DNA of 64,000 bases from Leisingera aquaemixtae (GTDB lineage: Bacteria; Pseudomonadota; Alphaproteobacteria; Rhodobacterales; Rhodobacteraceae), in NCBI RefSeq assembly GCF_019801145.1, contig NZ_JAHVJQ010000002.1, positions 434,001-498,000 of the forward strand, in the 5' to 3' direction. Numbering within the stretch: the stretch's first letter is position 1; the number at the start of each line of letters is the position of its first letter. A program made the translations under genes and the position numbers. The notes beneath the pieces were generated by a model that had not been told where the DNA came from, did no database searches, and saw only the letters and a list, made by a program, of their open reading frames with translations. Shown here piece by piece: positions 8,340-17,331 of the stretch.

Positions 8340-10798
8340 TCTGGCGAGCATTTGCCACTGCAGCCGTTCTTCTGACGGCAGGCGCTGCCCAGGCGCAGAC
8401 GATTGTGACCCGCTCGGGCGAGCATAAGGGGTTCACGCGTCTGGTGATGCGGCTGCCGCAAGGCGCAGATTGGTCGCTGACACAAAGCGGAATGACGGCG
8501 ACGGTGAACATCGGTGCGCCGGAAGCGGTTTTCGACACGTCGCGGGTTTTTAATCTGATCCCCCGGACCAGGCTTCAATCACTGGCGCAAAACGGCCCTG
8601 GCCAGCCGTTGAGGCTGCAGTTGGGATGCGATTGCACCGTCACCTCCTATGTGCAGGAAGACGGTTATCTGGTGGTCGATATCCGCGATGGGGGCCGGCC
8701 GGGCGGAAAACAGCAGCGTACATTTGCGGGAAATGTTCTGCCCCTCACAACCCCGCTGCCGCAGACCGGCTACCGGTTCAATTTTCCTCAGTCGGCCGAA
8801 ACAGATGCAAGGCTGGCGCTGGAGCTGGCAGCGGCACTGGCCGGCCAGCAGGGGCGGTCCCAAACGGTTCAGCCGCAGCTAGAGACTGAGCCGGCAATTG
8901 CGGAAACCGAATCTGGCGCTGCGGATGAACCGTTGGCCGAGGCTGCAGAGCCAGGCCTGAAGACGGACGGCAGCCAGCCTGCATTGGAGGCGGATGTCCA
9001 GACAGAGAAGACGGTCCTCGAAATTCCTGAAACCGATTTTCTTATCGATATGGAAGAAACCGAACGTGCTGCGACGGTAAACGAATCCGAGCAGCGGTTG
9101 CTGCAGCAGATCGGCCGGGCAGCGAGCCAGGGTCTTTTGAATGTTGCTGAAGAAGGGCTGGCGGATGCCGGCAGGGCTGCCGGACTTGACCCGCTTGGCG
9201 CAGCGGACAGGCCCCTGAACCCGCTTGCGCATATTTCTGTCACCTCAGCGATCGACCGTGAGACCGGGCTGGTTGCGGCCTCGTCTGGCAACCGCGGCGA
9301 GGCGTCCCACTGTCTTCCGGACCGCGACGTCGCGATTCAGTCCTGGGGCAATGAAAGCCCGTTTGCGGATCAGCTGGCACCTCTGCGCAATGCCCTGGTG
9401 CATGAATTCGATGACGTGAATCCGGCTAGTGTCTATGCTCTTGCGCGGCTCTACCTTTATTTCAGCTTCGGGGCTGAAGCGCGTTCGATTATGACAATTT
9501 TGCCGCCAGAACAGCGCAATGAACCCGAAGTCGCTTTGCTGGGGACGATGGCATTGCTGATGGATGGCACCGCATTGCCGGTCAATCATGCGCTCTCCGG
9601 GCAGCAAGGCTGTGAGAGCGACAGCGCGTTCTGGGGTGCATTGGCCGATGGAGTGATCAAGAAAAGCGCCAATACCGATGCCATCCAGCAGACGTTTTCC
9701 AAGCTGCCGCCGCATTTGAGGGTGCATTTTGGCCCCAAGATCAGCACGATGTTTGCCGACGCCGGAGAGCACCACGTTGCCGAAGCTGTGCTGCGTTCAG
9801 TGGACCGGACCGGGGTGGAAGACGTCCCTGAGATCAATCTGGCCGAAGCAGCAATCGCCGAATTGGAAGGCGACACCGAAAAGATGGCCGAGGAACTGAC
9901 CAGCGAAGTCGCGGAGAGGACCGGGAATGCTCCCGCAGCGCTGATTGATCTGGTGGCTCTAAGCGTCAAAGAACGCAAGGCGCTTTCGCCTGATGTGCCG
10001 GACCTGATCGCCTCTTACGAGCTGGAGCACCGCGACACGGAACTTGGCGCGGAACTGCGCCGCGCCCACGTTGCCTCGCTGGCACTGATGGGGGAGTTTC
10101 ACGGTGCCTTCAGGGAACTGAACAGCGTGAGCGACAGGGACGGGCCGAAAGCGCGGGCAGCAGCCCTGGAACCGCTAATGCTGCTGCTGGCAGAACGAGC
10201 CGATGATGTGACGTTCCTGCAGTACGCGCTGGTTTTTTCCGCGCAGGCGACCCCGGCTGAGGCAGCACCCGTGGCCGCGCAGGTAGCGCGCAGGCTGCTG
10301 AACCTGGGCTTTGCGAGACAAGCTCAGGACCTGCTTACCAAACTTGCTCTTGAGCCTGAGAACGAAACCCGACGCCTGCTGATGGCTGAAGCTGCCCTGG
10401 GCCAGGACAGGCCGCACCGGGCGCTGGTTGAGCTCATGGGGCTGGAAGGGTCAGAAGCCAACCGCATGCGTGCGCAAGCATTGTGGCGCAACGGTGAATT
10501 CGGCCGGGCCGGGGAATACCTGCTGGCCGAAGATGACGCGGACGCGGCTGCCCGGGGTTTTTGGCATTCCGAGAACCTGGGGGCAATTGAGGCCATCGGG
10601 GCAGATTCCGGTGCGGCGTTCGGAGCGGTTGCTTCGGTCACAACGCAAATCGGTGAAACCGCCAAAGACCCCGAAGGACTAGCGCCTTTGGCCCACGCGC
10701 GGGCGCTGGTCGAAAGCAGTGCAGGTACGCGAGGCGGCATAGCAGAACTGCTGAACCAAGTGGGCACAGGACGCGGAAATCCTGAGGTAAGCCAGTGA
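8336..10798 (+). CDS. Large secreted protein of unknown function coupled to motA
   Basis: 820 residues. A Sec signal peptide (about 1-20, ending AAQA) is followed by a beta-rich segment (about 22-120: GFTRLVMRLP, CDCTVTSYVQEDGYLVVDIRD) that looks like an AMIN-type domain, which in other proteins binds envelope polymers. Then come a Glu/Ala-rich low-complexity linker (about 150-330) and a long helical region (about 350-800) with TPR/Sel1-like spacing. I do not recognise a named family. The 4-bp overlap with motA, export to the periplasm and an upstream MotE-like chaperone make it a candidate functional counterpart of MotC; this is inference. It ends before a strong hairpin, closing the fliL-motA operon. 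Confidence 0.8.
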   Translation: MIWRAFATAAVLLTAGAAQAQTIVTRSGEHKGFTRLVMRLPQGADWSLTQSGMTATVNIGAPEAVFDTSRVFNLIPRTRLQSLAQNGPGQPLRLQLGCDCTVTSYVQEDGYLVVDIRDGGRPGGKQQRTFAGNVLPLTTPLPQTGYRFNFPQSAETDARLALELAAALAGQQGRSQTVQPQLETEPAIAETESGAADEPLAEAAEPGLKTDGSQPALEADVQTEKTVLEIPETDFLIDMEETERAATVNESEQRLLQQIGRAASQGLLNVAEEGLADAGRAAGLDPLGAADRPLNPLAHISVTSAIDRETGLVAASSGNRGEASHCLPDRDVAIQSWGNESPFADQLAPLRNALVHEFDDVNPASVYALARLYLYFSFGAEARSIMTILPPEQRNEPEVALLGTMALLMDGTALPVNHALSGQQGCESDSAFWGALADGVIKKSANTDAIQQTFSKLPPHLRVHFGPKISTMFADAGEHHVAEAVLRSVDRTGVEDVPEINLAEAAIAELEGDTEKMAEELTSEVAERTGNAPAALIDLVALSVKERKALSPDVPDLIASYELEHRDTELGAELRRAHVASLALMGEFHGAFRELNSVSDRDGPKARAAALEPLMLLLAERADDVTFLQYALVFSAQATPAEAAPVAAQVARRLLNLGFARQAQDLLTKLALEPENETRRLLMAEAALGQDRPHRALVELMGLEGSEANRMRAQALWRNGEFGRAGEYLLAEDDADAAARGFWHSENLGAIEAIGADSGAAFGAVASVTTQIGETAKDPEGLAPLAHARALVESSAGTRGGIAELLNQVGTGRGNPEVSQ

Positions 10799-10822
10799 CC
10801 TGAACAGGGATGCACGGCTTGT

Positions 10823-10847
10823 AGGCCGCCTTGTCTCAAGGCGGCCT
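10823..10847 (+). terminator. Strong hairpin after the motA-linked gene
   Basis: AGGCCGCCTTG (10823-10833) pairs perfectly with CAAGGCGGCCT (10837-10847) around a 3-base loop, 24 bases past the stop. Only TTGGT follows, so it may act as a Rho-assisted terminator. Confidence 0.65.
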
Positions 10848-11227
10848 TGGTCCCCGATGATAACACTTTGTCAACCGGCTGCCGGTAACGTGACAAACGG
10901 GTGAATCCTGATTTGGAACGGGCAGAATGCCGGAAAACTACTCGAAAAAATGCCCGAACGGGCTGATTCTGCGCGCAACAGGCGCAGAGAGCAGAGCGGC
11001 AGCTCTGCTGAAACTTATTCCCATAGCTGCTTCGTCCTGCTGCCAGCCGGCTGCAGCGGCTGTTGCTGATGCAGTTTCCTTACAGACAGCAGCCGGGCGG
11101 CCTTTTGTGCGGCGTGAGCCGGAGCTGGGTGTCCGCCGTTTGAACAAGCCTCGTCTCACGCTGTCTCCATTACGGTGCAGCCAGGCTTCCAACCCGTTGA
11201 AAGCAATCCAGAAGCGGGGCTTGAACA
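10848..11227. other. Long leader region before flhA
   Basis: About 380 bases separate the preceding hairpin from flhA, unusually long for this compact cluster. A plus-strand open frame at 10927-11235 (102 codons) overlaps the flhA start by 8 bases, and a minus-strand frame at 10938-11228 covers the same ground. Neither has a good ribosome site or a recognisable sequence, so I treat both as unproven. The region presumably holds the flhA promoter. Confidence 0.4.
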
Positions 11228-13321
11228 TTGCCTAAGCTGACAACTGAACAACTTTTCAGCCCGACTGTGCTTCTGGCGCTGGCTTTGATGGCGATCATTG
11301 TGATGATGATCCTGCCAATGCCGGCCTGGGTGCTGGATGTCGGCCTGGCGGCCTCTTTTGCGCTGGCCATCCTGATTTTCACAATCACGCTGTTCATCGA
11401 GCGGCCGTTGGACTTTTCGTCGTTTCCGACGATTTTGCTGGCTTCGCTGATGCTGCGATTGTCGCTGAACGTGTCCTCGACCAAGCTGATCATCGGACAA
11501 GGGCATACCGGCACCGACGCAGCGGGCAATGTGATCGAGGGCTTTGCCCAGTTTGTTATGGGGGGCAGCGTCTTCCTCGGGCTGGTGGTGTTCGGCGTTC
11601 TGCTGATCGTCAACTTCATGGTGATCACCAAGGGTGCCGCGCGGATGGCCGAGGTGGGTGCCCGCTTTGCGCTGGACGGGATGCCCGGCAAACAGCTTGC
11701 AATCGACGCGGATATGTCGGCCGGGGCCATCGACCATCAGACCGCCAAGGAGCGCCGGGAACGCGACCAGCAGGAAACCACCTTCTTCGGCTCGCTGGAC
11801 GGCGCGTCGAAGTTCGTCAAGGGCGATGCCATTGCCGGTTTGCTGATCACCCTGCTGAACCTGGTCATGGGGCTGATCATGGGCGTTCTGGTCCATGGAA
11901 TGCCGGTTGGCAACGCGTTTGAAACCTACGCAATTCTCACGGTTGGCGACGGTCTGGTGTCGCAGATCCCGTCCGTGATCATTTCGATTGCCGCTGCGCT
12001 GCTGCTGGCCCGCGGCGGCACCACCGGTGCCACAGACATTGCCCTGTTCGAGCAATTCGGCCGCCACCCTGCCGCGCTGACGACGGTTGCGGTTCTCATG
12101 GTGCTGTTCGCGCTGGTTCCGGGCCTCCCCTTCCTGCCTTTTGTGATCGGCGGCGGGGTGCTTGGCTATACTGCGTTCCGGATGGCCAAGAAAAAGAAGG
12201 ACGACGCCGAAGCCGAGATCGAAGAGAAGATCGAAGAGGCGTCCGACCCGGCTGCATCGCGGCCGTTGGGCGACATCCTCGACCTTGACGACCTGCATCT
12301 GGAATTTGCACCGGACCTAGTGAGCATGGTGCTGGATGCCGGAACCGGTCTGGATGCACGCATAGCCAATATGCGGTCTCATATTGCCACCACATTCGGC
12401 CTGATTCTTCCCGAGATCCGTCTCACCGACCAGAATGAACTGGATAGGGGAACCTATTTGATCAAAGTGCAGGGCGTTGAACAGGCCCGCGGCACGTTGC
12501 ATCCCGACATGGTTCTGGCACTGATGCCTGACAATCACGATGCGCTGCCAGCCGGCACCGATGTGACAGAGCCGGTTTATGGCGCGCCTGCCCGCTGGAT
12601 TTCCGCCAAGGCGCAGGAGCAGGCCGCCCTGTCCGGGGCGACCGTTGTCACCCCGCCGGAGATTTTGGCGACCCATCTTTTGGAAACCATCAAGCAGAAT
12701 TTCCCGCGCCTGCTGACGCTCAAGTCGCTGCGCCGCCTCCTGGACGAGATGACCCAGCTGTCCGATGGCTTCCGCTCTGAGTCAAACCGTAAACTGCTGG
12801 ATGCGCTGGTGCCGGACAAGGTTCCGATGGATACTCTTCATGCGGTGCTGCGGCTGCTGCTGGAGGAACGGGTGTCTATCCGAAACATGCCGCTGATCCT
12901 TGAATCGATTGCAGAGGCGCGGATGCACACAACCCAGCCGGAGATGATCTGCGAGCATGTGCGCCAGCGGCTGGGCTTCCAGCTTGTGGCTGAGATGAAG
13001 CGCGACGATGGTACCATTCCGCTGATCCAGCTGGCGCCGGAATGGGAGGACAAGTTCTCCACCTATCAAGTGGACGCGCAGGGGGCTGGCCTCGATATTG
13101 CCTTGCCGCCTGACTTGTTCAACAGGCTTGCGGACGGGCTGAGTGACAAACTGGGCACCACGACGGATCAGGGTGTCTTCGCCGCGGTGGTGACCTCAAC
13201 CCGCCGCCGCCGGTATCTTAAGACCATTCTGAAGTCCCGCGGCATCAGCAATCCTGTGCTTTCGTTTGAGGAAATCGGCCTCGAGGCGCGTCCGGCCCTC
13301 GTCGGGATGGTTCAGGCATGA
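11228..13321 (+). CDS. flhA: Flagellar export gate protein FlhA
   Basis: 697 residues, the usual FlhA length. The start appears to be TTG at 11228 (MPKLTTEQLFSP), because an in-frame stop lies immediately upstream and no ATG precedes the first membrane segment; the ribosome site is weak. The N-terminal half has about eight membrane segments and the FHIPEP signature around residues 139-169 (RMAEVGARFALDGMPGKQ). The C-terminal half is the cytoplasmic FlhA-C ring that docks chaperone-substrate complexes. The stop overlaps fliR, which overlaps flhB, giving a coupled flhA-fliR-flhB export-gate operon. Confidence 0.97.
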   Translation: MPKLTTEQLFSPTVLLALALMAIIVMMILPMPAWVLDVGLAASFALAILIFTITLFIERPLDFSSFPTILLASLMLRLSLNVSSTKLIIGQGHTGTDAAGNVIEGFAQFVMGGSVFLGLVVFGVLLIVNFMVITKGAARMAEVGARFALDGMPGKQLAIDADMSAGAIDHQTAKERRERDQQETTFFGSLDGASKFVKGDAIAGLLITLLNLVMGLIMGVLVHGMPVGNAFETYAILTVGDGLVSQIPSVIISIAAALLLARGGTTGATDIALFEQFGRHPAALTTVAVLMVLFALVPGLPFLPFVIGGGVLGYTAFRMAKKKKDDAEAEIEEKIEEASDPAASRPLGDILDLDDLHLEFAPDLVSMVLDAGTGLDARIANMRSHIATTFGLILPEIRLTDQNELDRGTYLIKVQGVEQARGTLHPDMVLALMPDNHDALPAGTDVTEPVYGAPARWISAKAQEQAALSGATVVTPPEILATHLLETIKQNFPRLLTLKSLRRLLDEMTQLSDGFRSESNRKLLDALVPDKVPMDTLHAVLRLLLEERVSIRNMPLILESIAEARMHTTQPEMICEHVRQRLGFQLVAEMKRDDGTIPLIQLAPEWEDKFSTYQVDAQGAGLDIALPPDLFNRLADGLSDKLGTTTDQGVFAAVVTSTRRRRYLKTILKSRGISNPVLSFEEIGLEARPALVGMVQA

Positions 13322-14097
13322 ACATGAACTTCCTGCCGCCAGAGCTGGTTCTGCTGCTGGGGGCAGGGTTCTGGCACGCAGCCATCGTTTTCCTGAGGGT
13401 GTCCGCCATGGTGTCGGTCCTGCCCGCGATGGGGGAGCTGTACGTGCCGACGCGGGTCAAGCTGGCAGTGGCCGTTGCATTCACTTTTGTGGTGGCGCCT
13501 GCGCTTCCAGCGTTTCCCGAACCGGACGGGATCTTCGATTACGCCCGCTTTGCAGTGACTGAAGCGATCATCGGCCTGGCGCTGGGCATCGGTGTGCGGA
13601 TCTTTGTTTTTACGCTTCAGACAGCGGGTGCAATGGCCGCGCAAAGCACGTCGCTGTCGCAAGTGCTGGGGGGCATCGGTGCGGAACCAATGCCGGCACT
13701 TGGAGCCGTGCTCATGATTTCGGGTGTGACCCTGGCGGTGATGCTGGGGCTGCACGTCCGGGTGGCAGAGCTGCTGATCGGGTCATACCAGATGTTTCCT
13801 GCCGGTCAGTTCCCTGCTGCCGCCGGGCTGGCCGAATGGGGAGTGTTCAGGGTGTCGGAAAGCTTCTCACTGGCCTTCACGCTGGCGGCTCCGTTTGTAA
13901 TCACCGCGGTGATCTACAACCTGGCTCTCGGGGTGATTAACAGGGCCATGCCGCAGCTAATGGTCGCGATGGTCGGTGCGCCGGTCATTACTTTCTTCGG
14001 CCTGTTCATCCTGATGGTCGGCAGCCCGATGATACTGGATGTCTGGTCCCGCGCATTGATGACATTTCTCGTGAATCCCGGAGGCGGCATGCCATGA
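13318..14097 (+). CDS. fliR: Flagellar export gate protein FliR
   Basis: 259 residues with about six membrane segments. Conserved FliR features are GEAPGFWHAAIVFLRVSAMV-like N-terminal sequence (here GAGFWHAAIVFLRVSAMVSV), YVPTRVKLAVAVAFTFVVAP and the central GIGVRIFVFTLQTAGAMAAQ. FliR joins FliP5Q4 to make the export channel. It is coupled by 4-bp overlaps to flhA upstream and flhB downstream. Confidence 0.96.
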   Translation: MNMNFLPPELVLLLGAGFWHAAIVFLRVSAMVSVLPAMGELYVPTRVKLAVAVAFTFVVAPALPAFPEPDGIFDYARFAVTEAIIGLALGIGVRIFVFTLQTAGAMAAQSTSLSQVLGGIGAEPMPALGAVLMISGVTLAVMLGLHVRVAELLIGSYQMFPAGQFPAAAGLAEWGVFRVSESFSLAFTLAAPFVITAVIYNLALGVINRAMPQLMVAMVGAPVITFFGLFILMVGSPMILDVWSRALMTFLVNPGGGMP

Positions 14098-15182
14098 GCG
14101 GCGGCGACGACGATTCTGACAAGTCATTCGAGCCAACGGAACAAAAGCTTCGCAAGGCCCGCGAAAAAGGCGAAGTCGCGAAATCCACAGACCTGTCGGT
14201 GGCGGCGGCTTACTTGGGTCTGATTGTTGCCTTTTATGCGGCCGGCAGTAGCAGCGTCGAGGGAACCGGCACCGCGCTGATGGCGTTTCTGGACCAACCA
14301 GACCGGCTGGCACAGCTATTCTTCGAAGGCTCCGCAGCCGCTCCGTCCGGGGGCTTTGCCGGCAGCTTGATACGGCCCATCCTGCCATGGTTCCTAGTGC
14401 CATTTGCGCTTGTTCTGCTTTCGATTGTCGGCCAGCGGGCCCTGGTTTTTGCGCCCAGCAAGCTGGAGCCGAAACTGTCGCGCATTTCCATCATTTCCAA
14501 CGCCAAGAACAAATTCGGCAGGGCGGGACTGTTCGAGTTTCTGAAGAGCTTCCTGAAGCTGTTGCTCTACTCGGTGTGCCTGAGCGTCTATCTGACCCAC
14601 CGGCTGCCGGACATGATTGCCTCCTCCGGCACCGGTCCCCAGTCGGTGGTAACGATGCTGTCGCAATTGGCACTGGAGTTTCTGTTCCTGGCACTGATCA
14701 TTGCATTGGCAATCGGTGTTGTTGATGCAGCCTTTCAGCATGCTGAGCACCGCCGCAAGAACATGATGTCGCGCAAGGAAATCCAGGACGAAATGAAGGA
14801 TTCCGAGGGCGATCCTCATATGAAGGGCAAGCGGCGCCAGCGCGGCCAGGAAATTGCGATGGGGCAGATGATGGCCGATGTGCCGAATGCGGATGTGGTG
14901 ATCGTGAACCCGACCCACTACGCGGTAGCACTCAAGTGGAGCCGCGAGAAGGGGGCCGCACCGGTCTGCGTCGCAAAGGGCGTTGATGAAGTGGCCGCGG
15001 CGATCCGGCGTGTGGCGAATGAAAACGCTGTTCCAATCCACAGCGATCCGCCGACCGCCCGGGCATTGCATGCAGCCATAGAGATCGGCGACGAAATTCT
15101 GGAAGAGCATTATGCGCCGGTTGCCGCTGCGATCCGCTTTGCCGAGGAAATGCGCAAACGCGCCAAGGGGAAAATCACATGA
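14094..15182 (+). CDS. flhB: Flagellar export specificity switch FlhB
   Basis: 362 residues. The start carries the typical FlhB opening (KSFEPTEQKLRKAREKGEVA), followed by four membrane segments and a cytoplasmic domain containing the autocleavage motif NPTH at residues 272-275 (VVIVNPTHYAVALKW). Cleavage between Asn and Pro lets export switch from rod/hook to filament substrates together with FliK (gene at 25224). The start overlaps fliR by 4 bp and the stop overlaps the FliJ-like gene. Confidence 0.97.
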   Translation: MSGGDDDSDKSFEPTEQKLRKAREKGEVAKSTDLSVAAAYLGLIVAFYAAGSSSVEGTGTALMAFLDQPDRLAQLFFEGSAAAPSGGFAGSLIRPILPWFLVPFALVLLSIVGQRALVFAPSKLEPKLSRISIISNAKNKFGRAGLFEFLKSFLKLLLYSVCLSVYLTHRLPDMIASSGTGPQSVVTMLSQLALEFLFLALIIALAIGVVDAAFQHAEHRRKNMMSRKEIQDEMKDSEGDPHMKGKRRQRGQEIAMGQMMADVPNADVVIVNPTHYAVALKWSREKGAAPVCVAKGVDEVAAAIRRVANENAVPIHSDPPTARALHAAIEIGDEILEEHYAPVAAAIRFAEEMRKRAKGKIT

Positions 15183-15577
15183 AGCAAAAGATGCTGGATC
15201 AGATGGCGGCGGTGACCGCAGCGCAATACATGCAGGAACATGCCAAGATCCAGCCTGCCCTGGCCCGCGAAGCGGAGTTGCGCGGCCAACTGGCCAAGCT
15301 GAACGCACAGGTGCAGGCAGCCCGGGAGCAAGCGGATGGCGATCATGCCATGAAGGCCCTGGGCGCGGATCTCCTGTGGCAGGGCTGGCATACCCGCACA
15401 CGGCGCCAGCTGAACATGGAGCTGGCGCAGGCTACTGCGCAGAAGCTGCGGATGATGGATCAGCTGCGTAAGGCTTTTGGACGTAAGCAAGCGGTAGAAA
15501 CCATGGCCGCAGCCGAGCGAAAGCGGCACAAGGCTGCCCAGGAAAAGGCGCTGATGGACAGATTGCTCGACGGCTGA
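15179..15577 (+). CDS. FliJ-like coiled-coil protein
   Basis: 132 residues, highly charged and almost entirely helical, Gln/Ala/Arg-rich, without membrane segments (KIQPALAREAELRGQLAKLN and later RKQAVETMAAAERKRHKAAQ). It overlaps flhB by 4 bp and is the last gene before a terminator. Size, composition and position fit FliJ-type export chaperones, which form a two-helix coiled coil that contacts FliI and FlhA. Sequence identity to FliJ is not obvious by eye, so the function is inferred. Confidence 0.7.
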   Translation: MKQKMLDQMAAVTAAQYMQEHAKIQPALAREAELRGQLAKLNAQVQAAREQADGDHAMKALGADLLWQGWHTRTRRQLNMELAQATAQKLRMMDQLRKAFGRKQAVETMAAAERKRHKAAQEKALMDRLLDG

Positions 15578-15603
15578 CGGGCCTGAGATCCTGCACATAG
15601 AAA

Positions 15604-15631
15604 ACAGGCCGGTCCTTTGGGACCGGCCTGT
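15604..15631. terminator. Bidirectional terminator between converging flagellar operons
   Basis: ACAGGCCGGTCC (15604-15615) pairs with GGACCGGCCTGT (15620-15631), a perfect 12-bp stem with a 4-base loop. It has TTACTT on the plus side and a TTTT run on the minus side, and it lies between flhB's operon and the end of the flgB-to-fliL2 operon. Confidence 0.85.
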
Positions 15632-15662
15632 TACTTCATGGTGGCTGTGGACCGTTTGCCGG

Positions 15663-16160
15663 TCAGACATCCTGACGGGATATCTCCATGATCAGCACGT
15701 CGTGAATTGTCTTGCCGACATGTTTTTGCGCCGCTTCCCGCAAGGCAGTGCGCAGCGGCTCTAGGATGTCGGAGCGCGTGAAGGCGCCGCGGAAGCCGCC
15801 CATGTTGGCGTGATCAAACAGCACTTGCAGAAAAACATCGCGCAGCTTCGGCTCGAAAGCGCGGATTTTCTCACCCGCACCGGGGGCTGTCTCGAGGCTG
15901 AGCGAAATGACGACCAGAGAAGTCAGCTGATCACGGTCGACCACCGGAACCACGAACTGGTTGGTGATCTTGATGTATTCGCGCAGGGCTTCCTCGCCTT
16001 CTTCGGCGGGTTCCTCCGCAAACGCTGCCGGGGCAGGCGCAGCACCGCCGCCTGCAGCGGCGTGCTGTTCCTCAGGAGCAGGCGCCAACATTATACCGGC
16101 GCCGATGCCGCCTCCGGTTCCAAGGATCAGCAGGATGACTGGCAGAAGCTTCGAGAGCAT
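15663..16160 (-). CDS. FliL-family protein (copy 2)
   Basis: 165 residues: an N-terminal membrane anchor (LLPVILLILGTGGGIGAGIM, about 5-25), an Ala/Glu/Pro-rich linker (about 28-60) and a periplasmic domain with FVVPVVDRDQLTSLVVISLS, LRDVFLQVLF and a C-terminal VLIMEISRQDV like that of FliL. The ending parallels that of copy 1 at 5797 (LLIMDFVLN). It follows flgH by 8 bases and is the last gene of the flgB-flgC-fliE-fliQ-flgF-flgG-flgA-flgH operon. Two divergent FliL proteins suggest specialised stator or ring partners; this is inference. Confidence 0.85.
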   Translation of the reverse strand: MLSKLLPVILLILGTGGGIGAGIMLAPAPEEQHAAAGGGAAPAPAAFAEEPAEEGEEALREYIKITNQFVVPVVDRDQLTSLVVISLSLETAPGAGEKIRAFEPKLRDVFLQVLFDHANMGGFRGAFTRSDILEPLRTALREAAQKHVGKTIHDVLIMEISRQDV

Positions 16161-16168
16161 GGCAATCC

Positions 16169-16909
16169 TCAGAACGGCAGGACAACGTCAAGCAGCTGCT
16201 GGCCGTAGCGGGGCTGCTGCACATCAGTGATCTGACCGCGGCCGCCATAGGACACCCGGGCAGAGGCGATCTTGTCATAGGTGATTTCATTCTGGCGGCT
16301 GATATCCTGCGGCCGGACATAGCCGGTGACCAGAAGTTCGCGAAGTTCGAAATTCACCCGCAGCTCCTGAGTGCCGCTGATCGCCAGCACGCCATTCGGC
16401 AGCACGTCGACGACGGTCGCGGCAACTCGCAGCTCCAGCTTTTCGCTGCGCTTGACGGACCCTTTGCCGCCTGAGGCGCTGGAGCTGCCAATCTCTACAG
16501 CGTCTGCAGAGGACGCACCTTCCGGAAGTTTCCGGTCCAGACGCTGCGGCAGGCCCAGAAGCTGAGGCATGTTCATGCTTTCAGAGCCTGAACGCGACCG
16601 CTGGGTATCGTTGGAAATCTCCGCTTCCTCGTCGATCTCGATCACCACTGTCAGGATGTCGCCACGCTTTATGGCACGGCGGTCGCCCAGGAGCGACTGC
16701 TGCGAGCCGCTCCACAGAGAGGAGCCGTCGACCGTGCGCCGGGTCTGCGTTTGCATTGGCAGCCCCTGATACAGCATTGCAACATGTTCAGGCGTTTCAT
16801 TGGCCGGGGTGAATGTGGGCGGCTTGCCCAGATGGTCCATCCGGCCGCAGGCGCCCAGCAAAGCCAGTCCGAAAAGCAGCGGTTTGACGCGGGAAAATTG
16901 CATAGTCAT
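16169..16909 (-). CDS. flgH: Flagellar L-ring lipoprotein FlgH
   Basis: 246 residues. A lipoprotein signal with lipobox LLGAC places the acylated Cys at residue 21. The mature part holds the FlgH pattern SLWSGSQQSLLGDRRAIKRG, DILTVVIEIDEEAEISNDT and the C-terminal GYVRPQDISRQNEITYDKIA. FlgH forms the outer-membrane ring around the rod, stacked on the FlgI P ring. The start overlaps the flgA stop by one base (TAATG-type junction). Confidence 0.97.
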   Translation of the reverse strand: MTMQFSRVKPLLFGLALLGACGRMDHLGKPPTFTPANETPEHVAMLYQGLPMQTQTRRTVDGSSLWSGSQQSLLGDRRAIKRGDILTVVIEIDEEAEISNDTQRSRSGSESMNMPQLLGLPQRLDRKLPEGASSADAVEIGSSSASGGKGSVKRSEKLELRVAATVVDVLPNGVLAISGTQELRVNFELRELLVTGYVRPQDISRQNEITYDKIASARVSYGGRGQITDVQQPRYGQQLLDVVLPF

Positions 16910-17331
16910 CAGTTTACCTCTACGGAGCCGTCGCCGTTGATCCGGCCGGTGACAGTGGTGCGGGAAGAAAGGTTCATGACCCGGACGGCTTCGCCTGCAG
17001 CGCCGCGGCCCAGAGAACGCCCTTCCGCGGCAATGGTCAGCCCGCCCTGGCGGAAGATCAGGGTCACAAGGTCATTGCGTTCGATGATGGCCGGCGGGCC
17101 GATGTCGCCCGGGCGCATGGGCCTGCCTGCATAAAGCGCGACCCGCGCTTCCATGCCGATCACCTCCGACGGGTCGGTCAGTGCGCCCAGGATCTCGCCT
17201 TTTTTCAAGGCCAGGTCCTCGGCATTCACGATCTCCTTTGCGCGGATCGTGCGCAAAGGTGTCAGGTATTCCGCCCAGGCTGGGGGAGCGCACAGCGCCG
17301 CGGCTGTCAGGCAGGCAAGAACACGTTTCAT
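16909..17331 (-). CDS. flgA: Flagellar P-ring assembly chaperone FlgA
   Basis: 140 residues, short for FlgA: a signal peptide (about 1-20, ending PPAWA) followed only by the SAF/ChapFlgA region (IRAKEIVNAEDLALKKGEIL, ARVALYAGRPMRPGDIGPPA, IERNDLVTLIFRQGGLTIAA). The N-terminal extension of enterobacterial FlgA is missing. FlgA helps FlgI polymerise in the periplasm. It overlaps flgG by one base upstream and flgH downstream. Confidence 0.94.
   Translation of the reverse strand: MKRVLACLTAAALCAPPAWAEYLTPLRTIRAKEIVNAEDLALKKGEILGALTDPSEVIGMEARVALYAGRPMRPGDIGPPAIIERNDLVTLIFRQGGLTIAAEGRSLGRGAAGEAVRVMNLSSRTTVTGRINGDGSVEVN

Noticed and set aside
10927-11235. 102-codon gene before flhA
   Set aside because: No good ribosome site or family resemblance, and an opposite-strand frame of similar size exists; kept only as a question.
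11156-12298. Minus-strand open frame of about 380 codons at the start of flhA
   Set aside because: It is the antisense of flhA, whose FHIPEP signature is unambiguous.
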